64,000 nucleotides of DNA. Origin: Ornithinibacillus scapharcae TW25. GTDB lineage: Bacteria > Bacillota > Bacilli > Bacillales > Amphibacillaceae. Below, piece after piece: positions 52,812-62,145 of this stretch. Under the pieces are notes generated by a model, which worked only from the letters and a program-made list of their open reading frames with translations, did no database searches and was not told the origin of the DNA. Every line of letters starts with the position of its first letter. Within the stretch, counting starts at the first letter, position 1. The DNA is taken from the NCBI RefSeq assembly GCF_000190475.1, contig NZ_AEWH01000036.1, positions 1 through 64,000 on the forward strand. The letters are read 5' to 3'. Made by a program: the position numbers and the translations under genes.

Positions 52812-53474
52812 TTAATGCATTTCCTTCTGTCTAGCTTCTCGTTGCTTTTCAAAGCAAAAACGAATAATAATTTGTTTGTCCAATTCATCTAATGATTTTA
52901 ATTTAATGGAGGCGGTATTAGCTGAATTCACATTGTGGATCAAGCGTATAATCTCTCCCTTTAATTCTAGATAATGATACTCACCAGATTGCATAGGAAG
53001 AACAAGGTGTACCATTATTTCCTCACCATCATTTATATGGATATCTTTTGGAACCACAACAGATAATCCACCACCACTTAAATCAACTGAAACAGTTGCA
53101 AAAGGAGCAAAATTATCATATACACTATGTAAAGCTACATCTACTGCCGTTTCAATTCTAACATATTCTCGACGTTGAATTCTCTCGATTTTATCCGATT
53201 CTGGGATTTCTAATGCGAGAGTGGGAATTTTTCCTTTATTTCTTTTCTTTACTTCTGTTTTAAAGCGATAGACAGATTGATCGTCTCCTAAATATTCGGC
53301 TTTCATTCTTGTCCCAACACGAAAAGATGCGCTTGTTCGCTTCATTTTTAGATGAACTGGATAATCGATGTATAAATACTTATTGTCTTTATCCACTACT
53401 TTACAACGATATTTTTCATTTTGTTTATGTTCCTCGCTATATGCTTCTATCGTTAGAAAAACGCCAATTTTCAT
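52812..53474 (-). CDS. ypfA: PilZ-domain c-di-GMP receptor (YpfA/DgrA type)
   Basis: Flagellar-brake family protein of 220 residues with an N-terminal YcgR_2-type domain and a C-terminal PilZ domain. The c-di-GMP signature is present as RREYVR (RxxxR, about 109-114) and DLSGGGL (DxSxxG, about 141-147). In B. subtilis the homologue slows flagellar rotation when c-di-GMP is high. ATG 53474 follows GGGGGATAAA; the longer frame to 53573 overlaps the ypeB terminator. A promoter of its own is therefore likely. Confidence 0.92.
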   Translation of the reverse strand: MKIGVFLTIEAYSEEHKQNEKYRCKVVDKDNKYLYIDYPVHLKMKRTSASFRVGTRMKAEYLGDDQSVYRFKTEVKKRNKGKIPTLALEIPESDKIERIQRREYVRIETAVDVALHSVYDNFAPFATVSVDLSGGGLSVVVPKDIHINDGEEIMVHLVLPMQSGEYHYLELKGEIIRLIHNVNSANTASIKLKSLDELDKQIIIRFCFEKQREARQKEMH

Positions 53475-53532
53475 GTTTATCCCCCATTTATATCTTCGCA
53501 GAGTTGTAATTTTATCTTTTCTTTTATTATCA

Positions 53533-53572
53533 CAAAAAAAAACAAAAAGGGAAAGGACTAATACCTTTCCCA
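53533..53572 (-). terminator. Terminator of sleB-ypeB
   Basis: Stem GGGAAAGG/CCTTTCCC (53549-53556, 53564-53571) followed by a long T-rich tract on the minus strand, immediately after the ypeB stop. Confidence 0.85.
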
Positions 53573-53573
53573 A

Positions 53574-54914
53574 TTAAATACCTGCATAATTTATCTCTTT
53601 TCCATTCAGTCTTTCTACTTTTTCTTCTGTTCCGTCCATTGCATTAATAAAGATCCGATAGGTATCATCACCTAATATACCGAGAAACTCGTATGTCAGT
53701 ACTTCTTCACCAAGGTCATTAGTAATCACTGCTAGATAATCTTCCTGGATTGCAACATTTGGGTTGACAAAGTCCTTAGCTTGCTCGGTACTAAGCCCTG
53801 GTTTAGGTATTTCTCTCTTGTGATGGTTAAGAAAATAGTTATTAGCGGTTAATCCAAGTATATCACCATTATCTAGTGCCACCTTTACCTCGATAGCATC
53901 TGCAAAAACTCTTACACCATTTTGATTATAAATAAACGAGTATATCCCAACATTTTCATACTGGCTACTATTTAACAGCTCCATACTTTCGAAATTATGT
54001 TCTTGAATATATTTTTCTGCTATTTTATAGCCTTCATTTAGACTTATTTGCTTTTCACCTACAGGTCGATCCACTAATAATGTAATAGGGTGTCCTCCTT
54101 GTTGTGTTAAATCCAGATATGCATTTTTCTTTCCATCCGAATAGGACACGCTGTATAGTGGTATATCTGCGCCATCACCTGTAGTGGTGACTCTCAAGTC
54201 CTTCGTTGCCTTGATATTAAAAATATCTTTACTATAGTTCAATGCCTCATTCTCATCAATTTTTGGACCTTCCACATTTTCATATTTATGGTTCTCTGAG
54301 GATGTCCCAGATATTGCCGAATCAATATTCCCTTCTGCAAAGCCTTCTACTTTTTTCTCTACAGTTTTAAATCCGTCAATAATTGTATTATCTGCCTGTG
54401 TATCCTCTGTCGCTAGAGCTAATTGTACATCCATCCAGCGGAGATTGTTTTCGAGTGCTGTGTGTTGAACTTGTCGCAGCTCATCTTTTATATTACCAGC
54501 CTGTGTGTAGAGATTTTTCAAAGTATCTAATTCCTTATCCGTTAACGGGTCTTTCTTTAAATCTCGAATTGCTGTTCGATACGTGAAGTCTCCTATTTTG
54601 GATAAAAACTCCTCTGTCTTATTAAATGGCAATAAAGTTAAAGGAAGCTGACCAACGTTCGATAAGGAATCTGATGTTAATCTCCAAATCTCTGCTAGCT
54701 GTGGTGAAAGTCTTTCTTTGGAATTCATAGCAATTGCAGTTCCAATCTTATCATGCATTAAATCCATATTATAAGTAAGTTCATGAAAGGCACGTTGATA
54801 CGTGTTTTCAGCTTGTATTAATATTGCATTTTTTTCCTGATGTTCTTTATAGCCCCATATCGCTGTTCCAGTTACACCAATTGCTAATACAATAATTGTT
54901 ATCCATCGCAACAT
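53574..54914 (-). CDS. ypeB: Germination protein YpeB
   Basis: Spore inner-membrane protein of 446 residues required for SleB stability and localisation. One N-terminal membrane anchor (WITIIVLAIGVTGTAIWGY), a long helical region with ERLSPQLAEIWR-type repeats (about 60-200), and three C-terminal PepSY-like domains (from about 215; for example ISLNEGYKIAEKYI and LSTEQAKDFV). ATG follows AAGGGGTGAAG. It is 15 bases from sleB, giving the sleB-ypeB pair seen in all spore formers of this group. Confidence 0.95.
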   Translation of the reverse strand: MLRWITIIVLAIGVTGTAIWGYKEHQEKNAILIQAENTYQRAFHELTYNMDLMHDKIGTAIAMNSKERLSPQLAEIWRLTSDSLSNVGQLPLTLLPFNKTEEFLSKIGDFTYRTAIRDLKKDPLTDKELDTLKNLYTQAGNIKDELRQVQHTALENNLRWMDVQLALATEDTQADNTIIDGFKTVEKKVEGFAEGNIDSAISGTSSENHKYENVEGPKIDENEALNYSKDIFNIKATKDLRVTTTGDGADIPLYSVSYSDGKKNAYLDLTQQGGHPITLLVDRPVGEKQISLNEGYKIAEKYIQEHNFESMELLNSSQYENVGIYSFIYNQNGVRVFADAIEVKVALDNGDILGLTANNYFLNHHKREIPKPGLSTEQAKDFVNPNVAIQEDYLAVITNDLGEEVLTYEFLGILGDDTYRIFINAMDGTEEKVERLNGKEINYAGI

Positions 54915-54928
54915 ATTTCTTCACCCCT

Positions 54929-55861
54929 TTATTTACAAAAGATATGTTTACCAATCCGTTTGATTTGTGGTCTACCCCATATCCAGCTCGATGTTGCTGT
55001 GTCAGGATTAAAGTAGTATATAGCTTCTCCAGTAGGATCCCACCCATTGATAGCATCCAATACAGCCTCTCTTGCTTTGTCGTTGGGAGTTAACCAAATT
55101 TGTCCATCCGCTACAGCAGTAAATGCCCTAGGCTCGAAAATCACACCGGCTACAGTATTCGGAAATGTGGGACTTTCTACACGATTAAGAATCACGGCTG
55201 CAACGGCTACTTGACCTTCATAAGGCTCACCCCTAGCCTCACCATATACAGCATTTGCCATGAGGTTAATATCATTTTGCGAGAATCCTTGTGGTACATT
55301 CACTGCCGTGTTATTAGTTGTATTCGCTGTATTTTGATTGGCATTATTGGTATTAGTGGCTGTATTATTTGTTGCATTCGTGTTATTGTTATTCGTATTT
55401 TGTGTATTTTGGTTTGGTTGTTGTTTTGGTTGTGGTGCAGTATTCCCTTTAGGAGCATTTCTGTTAGGTTTTGTTTGCTTTGCTAAGTCAGTACCACCAT
55501 AGTAGGTAAAATCATTTCCTTTTGCTATTTGTGTATGTACCCACTTACCATCAAACTTCGAAACATTGACGAGTTTTTGTCTTGTTTTCAAACCTGCTAG
55601 ACCGTCAATCGTTAACCCATAATCTTTTTGAAAATTCCGTAGTGCCCAGTAAGTTCCCCAACCGAAAACACCGTCAATCTTTCCTTTATAGTATCCAATG
55701 TACTGGAGTCTTGCCTGTAGTTCGATAACATCATCACCAACTGATCCACGCTGAATGATTTGATTCGTAAAGGCATCTACTTCTTTAGGATTAGATGTTT
55801 CTTGAAGTCCTATCGCAAATAGACATATAATAACTAACAAGATGTATTTTCTAAATGTCAT
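54929..55861 (-). CDS. sleB: Spore cortex-lytic enzyme SleB
   Basis: Lytic transglycosylase acting on muramic-lactam cortex during germination, 310 residues. Signal peptide (KYILLVIICLFAIGL), N-terminal peptidoglycan-binding domain (IQRGSVGDDVIELQARL… IDGVFGWGTYWALRNFQ), and a C-terminal Hydrolase_2 domain with NAVYGEARGEPYEGQVAVAA containing the catalytic Glu. The link between them is a long Asn/Thr/Gln/Pro-rich low-complexity stretch (about 135-190). ATG 55861 follows GAGAGGTATC. Cotranscribed with ypeB; forespore sigma-G expression is expected. Confidence 0.96.
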   Translation of the reverse strand: MTFRKYILLVIICLFAIGLQETSNPKEVDAFTNQIIQRGSVGDDVIELQARLQYIGYYKGKIDGVFGWGTYWALRNFQKDYGLTIDGLAGLKTRQKLVNVSKFDGKWVHTQIAKGNDFTYYGGTDLAKQTKPNRNAPKGNTAPQPKQQPNQNTQNTNNNNTNATNNTATNTNNANQNTANTTNNTAVNVPQGFSQNDINLMANAVYGEARGEPYEGQVAVAAVILNRVESPTFPNTVAGVIFEPRAFTAVADGQIWLTPNDKAREAVLDAINGWDPTGEAIYYFNPDTATSSWIWGRPQIKRIGKHIFCK

Positions 55862-55971
55862 GTTGATACCTCTCACTTTCATGATTGTCTAGTTGTACTA
55901 TCTATTTTTCGATGAAACTGCTAATTTATGCATGTAATTCATAATTGGGCTATATTAAAATTCTCGAAAAT

Positions 55972-55998
55972 AAAAAAGAGACCCTATAGTCTCTTTAT
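55972..55998 (-). terminator. Terminator of prsW
   Basis: Stem AAAGAGAC/GTCTCTTT (55975-55982, 55989-55996) with T-run on the minus strand, ten bases past the prsW stop. Confidence 0.8.
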
Positions 55999-56005
55999 TT
56001 ATAGA

Positions 56006-56647
56006 TTATGACGAACTGGCTATTGCTACCTTCATTCGATGTAAACCAAAGAACCAAAGTAATACCATAAAAGGTACGACAAATAATGCCCAGTTATCCG
56101 TTACGAAACCTAAAATAAAATTATAAATTCCATGTAAGGTAACAGGAAGACCTAAAGCTAATACTATATTTCCTAATCTGTTTTGCTGATTCATTTTTGC
56201 CTTACCAAAGTAATAGCCCATAATGACACCAAATAATGCATGTGATGAAACTGGAAATAACGCACGACTGACAGCATATTCAATACCGTTAGCCAGTAAA
56301 TAGAGAATATTTTCTACTGTAGCAAAACCTAGACTGATGGCAACAGCGTAAACAATACCATCGTAGTGAGCGTCAAATTCGGTATGCTGATAGATGACGT
56401 AGAGAAAAATAAACCATTTAAAAAACTCTTCCAGAAGAGCTACAATAAAGAAGGATTGAACAAATAAATTCCCAATTTGATCACTTTCAAATGCATATTG
56501 GATAAACATGATTGGAAATACAAGTAAACATCCATATATAAATGTTCTAATAATTAATGGTAGTGGCTCAGTTATTCTATCTTTCAAATAAAAAAATGAC
56601 ATTAGGCCTAAAGCTGGAGCCATCCCTAGGGAGATTATTGCCAACAT
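56006..56647 (-). CDS. prsW: PrsW family membrane protease
   Basis: Intramembrane-type metalloprotease relative of PrsW, which performs site-1 cleavage of the anti-sigma-W factor RsiW in B. subtilis. The 213-residue protein has about six helices. The conserved EEFFKW (about 79-84), AISLGFATVEN (about 101-111) and SSHALFGVIMGYYFG (about 131-145) carry the catalytic Glu and His residues. ATG follows AAGGG at seven bases. It is read away from ansA. Confidence 0.92.
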   Translation of the reverse strand: MLAIISLGMAPALGLMSFFYLKDRITEPLPLIIRTFIYGCLLVFPIMFIQYAFESDQIGNLFVQSFFIVALLEEFFKWFIFLYVIYQHTEFDAHYDGIVYAVAISLGFATVENILYLLANGIEYAVSRALFPVSSHALFGVIMGYYFGKAKMNQQNRLGNIVLALGLPVTLHGIYNFILGFVTDNWALFVVPFMVLLWFFGLHRMKVAIASSS

Positions 56648-56737
56648 ATATAAACCCTTCCCCTCCTAATTACATTAATCGTACCATTTTACCAGACAAT
56701 TGGAAATACATATTTCGTAAGAAAAGCAGGTGTATTG

Positions 56738-57709
56738 ATGAAAAAGATTATTATTGTTCATACAGGTGGAACTATCTCGATGCTAGAAAATAAAGAAACA
56801 GGAGAAGTAAATACGACGAATGAGCACCCTTTATCTAACATTCCATACAACTTTGGAGAAGACATCTTTATTGATGAGCACATGGAATTCTCATTACCAT
56901 CTCCCCATATAACACCAAAACATATGTTAATACTTGCTCAAAAGGTAGAAGAATTATTGTTAGAATACGATGGAGTTGTTATTACACACGGAACAGATAC
57001 ACTAGAAGAAACGGCATATTTTTTAGACTTGGTATTAGATAGTGAAAAGCCTGTCATTTTAACAGGAGCAATGAGATCTAGTAATGAAATCGGTTCTGAT
57101 GCCCTATATAATTTAATAAGTTCTATACGTGTAGTCCAAAGTCCTGATGCTTATTCTAAAGGTGTACTAGTAGTGATGAATGATGAAATTCATAGTGCAA
57201 TCAATGTCACGAAGACTTCAACTAGTAATATCGCGACTTTTCAGAGTCCACAATATGGGCCTATCGGGATCATTACAAAAGAATCCATTATTTTTCACCA
57301 TCAGCTCGTCACACGCACTACCTATCCAGTTACTACTATCACAAAGAATGTCCCTTTATTAAAGGCGTATGCTGGAATGGACAGTAACATATTGGAGCTA
57401 ATCTGTAAGGGGAATCCCGATGGAATTGTTTTAGAGGGGTTAGGACAAGGTAACTTACCTAAAGACGTAATGCCAGCAATAAAGAAAATATTGGCAAATA
57501 ACATCCCTATCGTTTTGGTCTCAAGAAGTTTTAGAGGGACTGTACAACCAACTTATGCCTATGAGGGTGGCGGAAAGCAGTTAAAAGAGTTGGGAGTTAT
57601 TTTTACCAACGGATTAACAGGACCTAAAGCAAGATTAAAATTAATGATTGCTTTAGAGAATAATTTTGATATAACTGTAATAAGAGAAATATTTGAAAAT
57701 GACTATTAA
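56738..57709 (+). CDS. ansA: L-asparaginase, type I
   Basis: Cytoplasmic asparaginase of 323 residues: L-asparagine to aspartate and ammonia. The catalytic threonines are in IIVHTGGTISM (about Thr12) and THGTDTLEETAYF (about Thr84, with Asp85). DGIVLEGLGQGNLP lies in the C-terminal domain. No signal peptide. ATG 56738 follows GCAGGTGTATTG; the TTG codon just before it is less likely. One of few plus-strand genes; convergent with the LLM oxidoreductase. Confidence 0.94.
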   Translation: MKKIIIVHTGGTISMLENKETGEVNTTNEHPLSNIPYNFGEDIFIDEHMEFSLPSPHITPKHMLILAQKVEELLLEYDGVVITHGTDTLEETAYFLDLVLDSEKPVILTGAMRSSNEIGSDALYNLISSIRVVQSPDAYSKGVLVVMNDEIHSAINVTKTSTSNIATFQSPQYGPIGIITKESIIFHHQLVTRTTYPVTTITKNVPLLKAYAGMDSNILELICKGNPDGIVLEGLGQGNLPKDVMPAIKKILANNIPIVLVSRSFRGTVQPTYAYEGGGKQLKELGVIFTNGLTGPKARLKLMIALENNFDITVIREIFENDY

Positions 57710-57742
57710 AAAACATGCACCTGATTATGGTGCATGTTTTTA
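57709..57742. terminator. Bidirectional terminator after ansA
   Basis: Stem AAACATGCACC/GGTGCATGTTT (57711-57721, 57729-57739) with T-runs on both sides between two convergent genes. Confidence 0.85.
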
Positions 57743-57749
57743 CTTTATA

Positions 57750-58796
57750 TTAACCATTTTCCCATTTATTAACTTCAGATCGAACAATTGGTGCTACTTC
57801 TTCTCCTAATAATCGTATGGCCTGCATCACTTCTTCGTGTGGCATAGAACCAACTGGCACGTGAAGCATGAATCTTGTTATCCCAACATTTTTACGAAGG
57901 AAAATAATCTTCTCGGCAACAGTTTGTACATCTCCAGCATACAATGCTCCCTCTAGACTACACGCATGATCAAATGTGTCTCTAGTATACGGCGCCCAAC
58001 CACGTTCTTTTGCAAGTACATTCATTGCCTGTTGCGTTGGCGGGAAGAACTTTTCAATTGCCTCCTCATTACTCTTCGCTACGAACCCATGAGAGTGGGA
58101 TGCTACAGTAAGATTCGATGGATCATGTCCGGCTTTAATCGCAGCTCTTTTATATAGCTCTACTAAGGGTGCGAATTGAAGTGGACTTCCACCGATAATA
58201 GCCAAAACAAGGGGAAGACCTAGTAGCCCTGCACGAATAACCGAATCCGGTGTACCACCACTAGCTATCCAAACAGGAATAGGATTCTGTACGGAGCGTG
58301 GATATACACCACGATTATGTATGGATGCCCTATGCTTACCTTCCCAATTAACAATCTCCGATTCACGAATCGTTAATAATAACTCTAATTTTTCATCAAA
58401 GAGTTCATTATAGTCCTGTAAGTCATATCCAAACAGCGGAAATGATTCGATGAAAGAACCTCTACCAGCCATAATTTCTGCACGACCATTTGATATCGCA
58501 TCTACCGTTGCAAACTCTTGATAAACACGAACTGGATCATCCGATGACAATACCGTAACAGCACTAGTCAAACGAATACGATTTGTACGAGCGGCTGCTG
58601 CAGCTAATACTACTGCTGGTGTAGAAACAGCGTAATCTTTACGATGATGCTCGCCTACTCCAAAGACATCTAAGCCGACTTGATCAGCTAGAACTATCTC
58701 TTCTACAACATCACGAATTCTTTCACTATGACTTAGTACTCTCCCTGTGTGAACATCTGGTGTTGTCTCAGCAAATGTTGTGATCCCAATCTCCAT
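57750..58796 (-). CDS. LLM class flavin-dependent oxidoreductase
   Basis: Luciferase-like TIM-barrel flavin oxidoreductase of 348 residues. Family features: GEHHRKDYAVSTPAVVLAAAAA near residue 48-69, RIRLTSAVTVLSSDDPVRVYQE (about 73-94) and GRAEIMAGRGSFIESFPLFGYDL. FMN use is presumed; the substrate is unknown. ATG follows AAAAAGGAGATT. It is 15 bases downstream of ypdA, so the two may be cotranscribed, which is not the arrangement in B. subtilis. Confidence 0.88.
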   Translation of the reverse strand: MEIGITTFAETTPDVHTGRVLSHSERIRDVVEEIVLADQVGLDVFGVGEHHRKDYAVSTPAVVLAAAAARTNRIRLTSAVTVLSSDDPVRVYQEFATVDAISNGRAEIMAGRGSFIESFPLFGYDLQDYNELFDEKLELLLTIRESEIVNWEGKHRASIHNRGVYPRSVQNPIPVWIASGGTPDSVIRAGLLGLPLVLAIIGGSPLQFAPLVELYKRAAIKAGHDPSNLTVASHSHGFVAKSNEEAIEKFFPPTQQAMNVLAKERGWAPYTRDTFDHACSLEGALYAGDVQTVAEKIIFLRKNVGITRFMLHVPVGSMPHEEVMQAIRLLGEEVAPIVRSEVNKWENG

Positions 58797-58811
58797 TATA
58801 AAATCTCCTTT

Positions 58812-59795
58812 TTATGAAATAGCTTGCTTGATAGCTTTTGCGATTTGTGCTCCATGGAATCGTCCATTCTCAATAAATATCTCATTATTGTTATTACCAG
58901 CAGCCACTACACCAGCAACAAAAACTCCATTTACGTTTGTTTCATATGTAGCTTCATCATAGAGTGGTTTACCATTTTCTTCATTAAATTGCACGCCAAT
59001 ACTTTTGATTAAATCGAAATTTGGTCGATAGCCTGTCATTGCAAAAACAAAGTCATTTGCAATTTTTTCCTCTCGATCCTGTACGGTATAATAGACATAG
59101 TCATCCGTAATCTTCTTCACATGTGCATGAAAAACCATTTTTATGATATCCTTGCGAACTAAAGAATCAAAGTCCGGCAAGATCCAAGGCTTAATGCTCT
59201 TTGAATAGGTCTCTCCACGATAAAGTACTGTAATGTTAGCTCCCGCCTTATGCAATTCAAGTGCAGCATCGACGGCAGAGTTCTTACCACCAATAACTGT
59301 AACATTTTTATTATAGTACGGATGACCTTCTTTAAAATAATGCTTAACCTTTGGAAGATTTTCTCCTGGTACGTTCATATAATTCGGTTGATCATAATAG
59401 CCTGTAGCAAAAACTACGAAATTAGCTTCATATTGCTTTTCTTCCCCAGACTCCTCTATTGTCGTAACGATAAATTTCTGGTCTTCTCTTCTAACTGTCA
59501 TAACTTTTTCGAAAGAATTCACACGAAGCTTCAACCGTTCTGTAACATTTCGATAGTAGGCTAACGCTTGATTCCTCACAGGTTTTTGTCGCTCTGTGAT
59601 AAAAGGGATTCCACCAATTTCCAGCTTTTCACTTGAACTGAAGAAGGTTTGGTGGGTTGGATAATGATAAATAGAATTTACGACATTACCTTTTTCAAGA
59701 ATTAATGCATCGATTTCTTCATTTTGTAATGCTATAGAGCAAGCAAGTCCACATGGCCCCGCCCCAACAATAATAACCTTTTCCTTCTGTCTCAT
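58812..59795 (-). CDS. ypdA: Bacillithiol disulfide reductase YpdA
   Basis: NADPH-dependent flavoprotein reductase reducing bacillithiol disulfide, 327 residues. FAD-binding IIVGAGPCGLACSIAL (about 8-23) with the family's GPCG; NADPH-binding VIGGKNSAVDAALEL (about 166-180); FAMTGYRPNFDLIKSIG near the C-terminus. ATG 59795 is ten bases after AAGGAAG; a GTG nine bases upstream is too close to the site. BshA, which starts bacillithiol synthesis, is encoded at 24288-25409. Confidence 0.94.
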   Translation of the reverse strand: MRQKEKVIIVGAGPCGLACSIALQNEEIDALILEKGNVVNSIYHYPTHQTFFSSSEKLEIGGIPFITERQKPVRNQALAYYRNVTERLKLRVNSFEKVMTVRREDQKFIVTTIEESGEEKQYEANFVVFATGYYDQPNYMNVPGENLPKVKHYFKEGHPYYNKNVTVIGGKNSAVDAALELHKAGANITVLYRGETYSKSIKPWILPDFDSLVRKDIIKMVFHAHVKKITDDYVYYTVQDREEKIANDFVFAMTGYRPNFDLIKSIGVQFNEENGKPLYDEATYETNVNGVFVAGVVAAGNNNNEIFIENGRFHGAQIAKAIKQAIS

Positions 59796-59825
59796 ATCTA
59801 ACACTTCCTTTTCCTATCTGCCAAA

Positions 59826-59862
59826 ACCAAAAAACTCTTATCTATTGTATGATAAGAGTTTT
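59826..59862 (-). terminator. Terminator of gudB
   Basis: 12-bp stem AAAACTCTTATC/GATAAGAGTTTT (59831-59842, 59851-59862), followed by TTGGTTTTGG on the minus strand. Confidence 0.82.
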
Positions 59863-59878
59863 TAAATAAATTATTACC

Positions 59879-61159
59879 TTACACCCATCCACGGAAACGT
59901 GATGCCTCTGCCATCTTTCTTACACCAACCATGTAAGCAGCAAGGCGCATATCAACTCTTCTCGTTTCTGCAGTATCATAAATTGAATTGAAAGCTTTCA
60001 CCATGTTTTGATATAATTTCTCTTCAATTTCTTCTTCTGTCCAATAGAATCCTTGATTATTCTGTACCCATTCAAAGTATGAAACCGTAACCCCACCTGC
60101 AGAAGCAAGTACATCCGGTACCAACAAGATGCCTCTTTCAGTAAGAATTTTAGTAGCTTCCATAGTAGTCGGTCCATTTGCTGCTTCAACAACTATACTT
60201 GCTTTGATATTATGGGCATTTTCTTTTGTTATTTGATTTTCTACAGCTGCTGGTACAAGAATATCACATTCACATTCTAATAATTCTTTATTTGAAATCG
60301 TATTATCGAATAGTTTCGTTACTGTTCCAAAGCTGTCACGACGATCAAGTAAATAATCGATATCTAAACCTTCCGGATCATATAACGCTCCATAAGCATC
60401 CGATATACCAACAACTACTGCACCTGCATCGTGTAAGAATTTAGATAAAAAGCTTCCTGCGTTACCAAATCCTTGAACAATGACTTTAGCACCTTCTACA
60501 CTCATATTACGCTTTTTAGCAGCTTCATTAATACAAATTGTAACCCCTTTTGCCGTTGCAGATTCTCTACCGTGTGATCCGCCTAAAACAATTGGTTTAC
60601 CTGTGATGAAACCAGGGCTGTTAAATTCATCAATTCTGCTATATTCATCCATCATCCATGCCATAATTTGTGAATTTGTGAATACGTCTGGAGCAGGAAT
60701 ATCTTTAGTAGGTCCTACGATTTGACTTACTGCTCTTACATATCCGCGACTTAAGGCTTCTAGTTCACGAAATGACATTTCACGAGGATCACAAATAATT
60801 CCGCCTTTTCCTCCACCATATGGAAGGTCAACGATACCTGCTTTTAAACTCATCCAAATAGATAATGCTTTTACTTCTCTTTCTGTTACGTCTGGGTGGA
60901 ATCTAATTCCCCCTTTAGTAGGTCCTACTGCATCATTATGTTGCGCACGATATCCAGTGAAGATTTTAGTTGAACCATCATCCATACGTACAGGAATTCT
61001 AACTGTCATCATACGAAGAGGCTCTTTTAACAACTCATAAACTTCATCAGGGTAACCCAATTTCTCCAGTGCGTTTTTTACAACAGTTTGAGTTGAACTC
61101 AGAACATCCAATTGACTATTTTTCTCTTTGGTAGAATCTGCTGCTTTTTCGGCTACCAT
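59879..61159 (-). CDS. gudB: NAD-specific glutamate dehydrogenase
   Basis: Catabolic glutamate dehydrogenase, glutamate to 2-oxoglutarate and ammonia, 426 residues. GGIRFHPDVTEREVKAL, the catalytic Lys in LPYGGGKGGI (about 113-122), and the Rossmann VQGFGNAGSFLSKFL (about 227-241). B. subtilis has gudB in the same place (next to ypdA and ypbH) and a paralogue, rocG. The reading frame is intact, without the 9-bp duplication that inactivates GudB in laboratory B. subtilis. ATG follows CTTAGGAGGTAAATT. A possible cre box lies upstream. Confidence 0.94.
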   Translation of the reverse strand: MVAEKAADSTKEKNSQLDVLSSTQTVVKNALEKLGYPDEVYELLKEPLRMMTVRIPVRMDDGSTKIFTGYRAQHNDAVGPTKGGIRFHPDVTEREVKALSIWMSLKAGIVDLPYGGGKGGIICDPREMSFRELEALSRGYVRAVSQIVGPTKDIPAPDVFTNSQIMAWMMDEYSRIDEFNSPGFITGKPIVLGGSHGRESATAKGVTICINEAAKKRNMSVEGAKVIVQGFGNAGSFLSKFLHDAGAVVVGISDAYGALYDPEGLDIDYLLDRRDSFGTVTKLFDNTISNKELLECECDILVPAAVENQITKENAHNIKASIVVEAANGPTTMEATKILTERGILLVPDVLASAGGVTVSYFEWVQNNQGFYWTEEEIEEKLYQNMVKAFNSIYDTAETRRVDMRLAAYMVGVRKMAEASRFRGWV

Positions 61160-61213
61160 GAATTTACCTCCTAAGGAACAAATAAATATTTATAATAGCT
61201 ATTCTCAGAGATT

Positions 61214-61241
61214 AGTATACACGTTAAAAACAAATATGCAA
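61214..61241 (-). promoter_or_regulatory. Candidate promoter of gudB
   Basis: TATACT (61219-61214) on the minus strand with TTGCAT 16 bases upstream, start near 61207. Modest consensus match. Confidence 0.4.
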
Positions 61242-61280
61242 TATATAAATACTCTTTTTCGCATTTATTTTTACAAATCA

Positions 61281-61296
61281 ATGAAAACGCTTACCA
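61281..61296 (-). promoter_or_regulatory. Possible CcpA (cre) box upstream of gudB
   Basis: TGGTAAGCGTTTTCAT on the minus strand fits the cre consensus WTGNAANCGNWNNCAW with one mismatch. It lies about 75-90 bases upstream of the predicted gudB start. Catabolite repression of glutamate dehydrogenase (rocG) by CcpA is known in B. subtilis; operation here is inference. Confidence 0.4.
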
Positions 61297-61342
61297 ACAT
61301 ATAACATTACTGTTCTAAAAAGTATTTCTCACCAGTCTCTAG

Positions 61343-61921
61343 TTAATTAAATGCGTCGATAATAGTTTGAATTGCATTAGACTTTATGATAATCTTCCCG
61401 TATTCCTTTAATCTATAGGAGGTTACGATACTTGGATTCGCAAATTCAGACATCAGTGCAATAATATTTTCTTTGTTATTACCGTTAAGTTCCTCTCTAT
61501 TTAACAGCATATAATAGCGATTTCCCATATAAAATACTTGACCGCCATTAACGGAAAGTGTGCTTAGATAGGAAGATACTTGTATTACATTTTCGAAGTC
61601 ATCAAATGAAAAAATTAATTCTTTGCTCTCATCTAGTGTCACTTTCATTTCAATGAAATCCTCATCCCAATCTATAGTATCAGAGTTTTGAGTTACAATG
61701 ACATGCATGCCTTGTGCCTGCATTAAGTAAACCTGAACATATAGTTTACCTTCTAATTCAAATCCTAGTTCAGAGCTAGCTTCATACATTACATCCGTAA
61801 AGAGGTTCTGAATGGTAGTGGCATCATGTAAAAACTCCTCTTTATTAAATCCCCGTTCTACGAGGTCATCAAACGTTAGAAAAATGGTAAATTGACTACT
61901 GGACACCCTTTCAATACGCAC
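61343..61921 (-). CDS. ypbH: MecA-like adaptor protein YpbH
   Basis: Adaptor for ClpC, paralogue of MecA, 192 residues. The N-terminal part begins MRIERVSSSQFTIFLTFDDL, and the C-terminal ClpC-binding domain contains the FDDFENVIQVSSYLS pattern (about 110-124) and YYMLLNREE. Acidic linker between. It targets regulators to the ClpCP protease. Location beside gudB distinguishes it from mecA itself. The ribosome binding site (AGGAGGA) precedes the ATG. Confidence 0.9.
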   Translation of the reverse strand: MRIERVSSSQFTIFLTFDDLVERGFNKEEFLHDATTIQNLFTDVMYEASSELGFELEGKLYVQVYLMQAQGMHVIVTQNSDTIDWDEDFIEMKVTLDESKELIFSFDDFENVIQVSSYLSTLSVNGGQVFYMGNRYYMLLNREELNGNNKENIIALMSEFANPSIVTSYRLKEYGKIIIKSNAIQTIIDAFN

Positions 61922-62070
61922 ATAGCATCCTCCTCAAATTAACAGATTCATGTCAAATACTAGGAATAACTTCCATATACGACCTATATTTATGTGTATC
62001 GTTTTTATTAGTATATGCTTGAGTAAGAATTGTTGAACATGATACAAGTTAATCTTTCAGAGCCATTAGA

Positions 62071-62092
62071 AAACTTGGCATGAGCCAAGTTT
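62071..62092 (-). terminator. Weak terminator after the YpbE-like gene
   Basis: Perfect 9-bp stem AAACTTGGC/GCCAAGTTT with ATGA loop (62071-62092); only TC and A-rich sequence follows on the minus strand. About 55 bases past the stop codon. Confidence 0.5.
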
Positions 62093-62145
62093 GTAGACTT
62101 AGAAAGCTTGAAAAGCATATTATTGTTTATTAAGCTTCTATTGCA

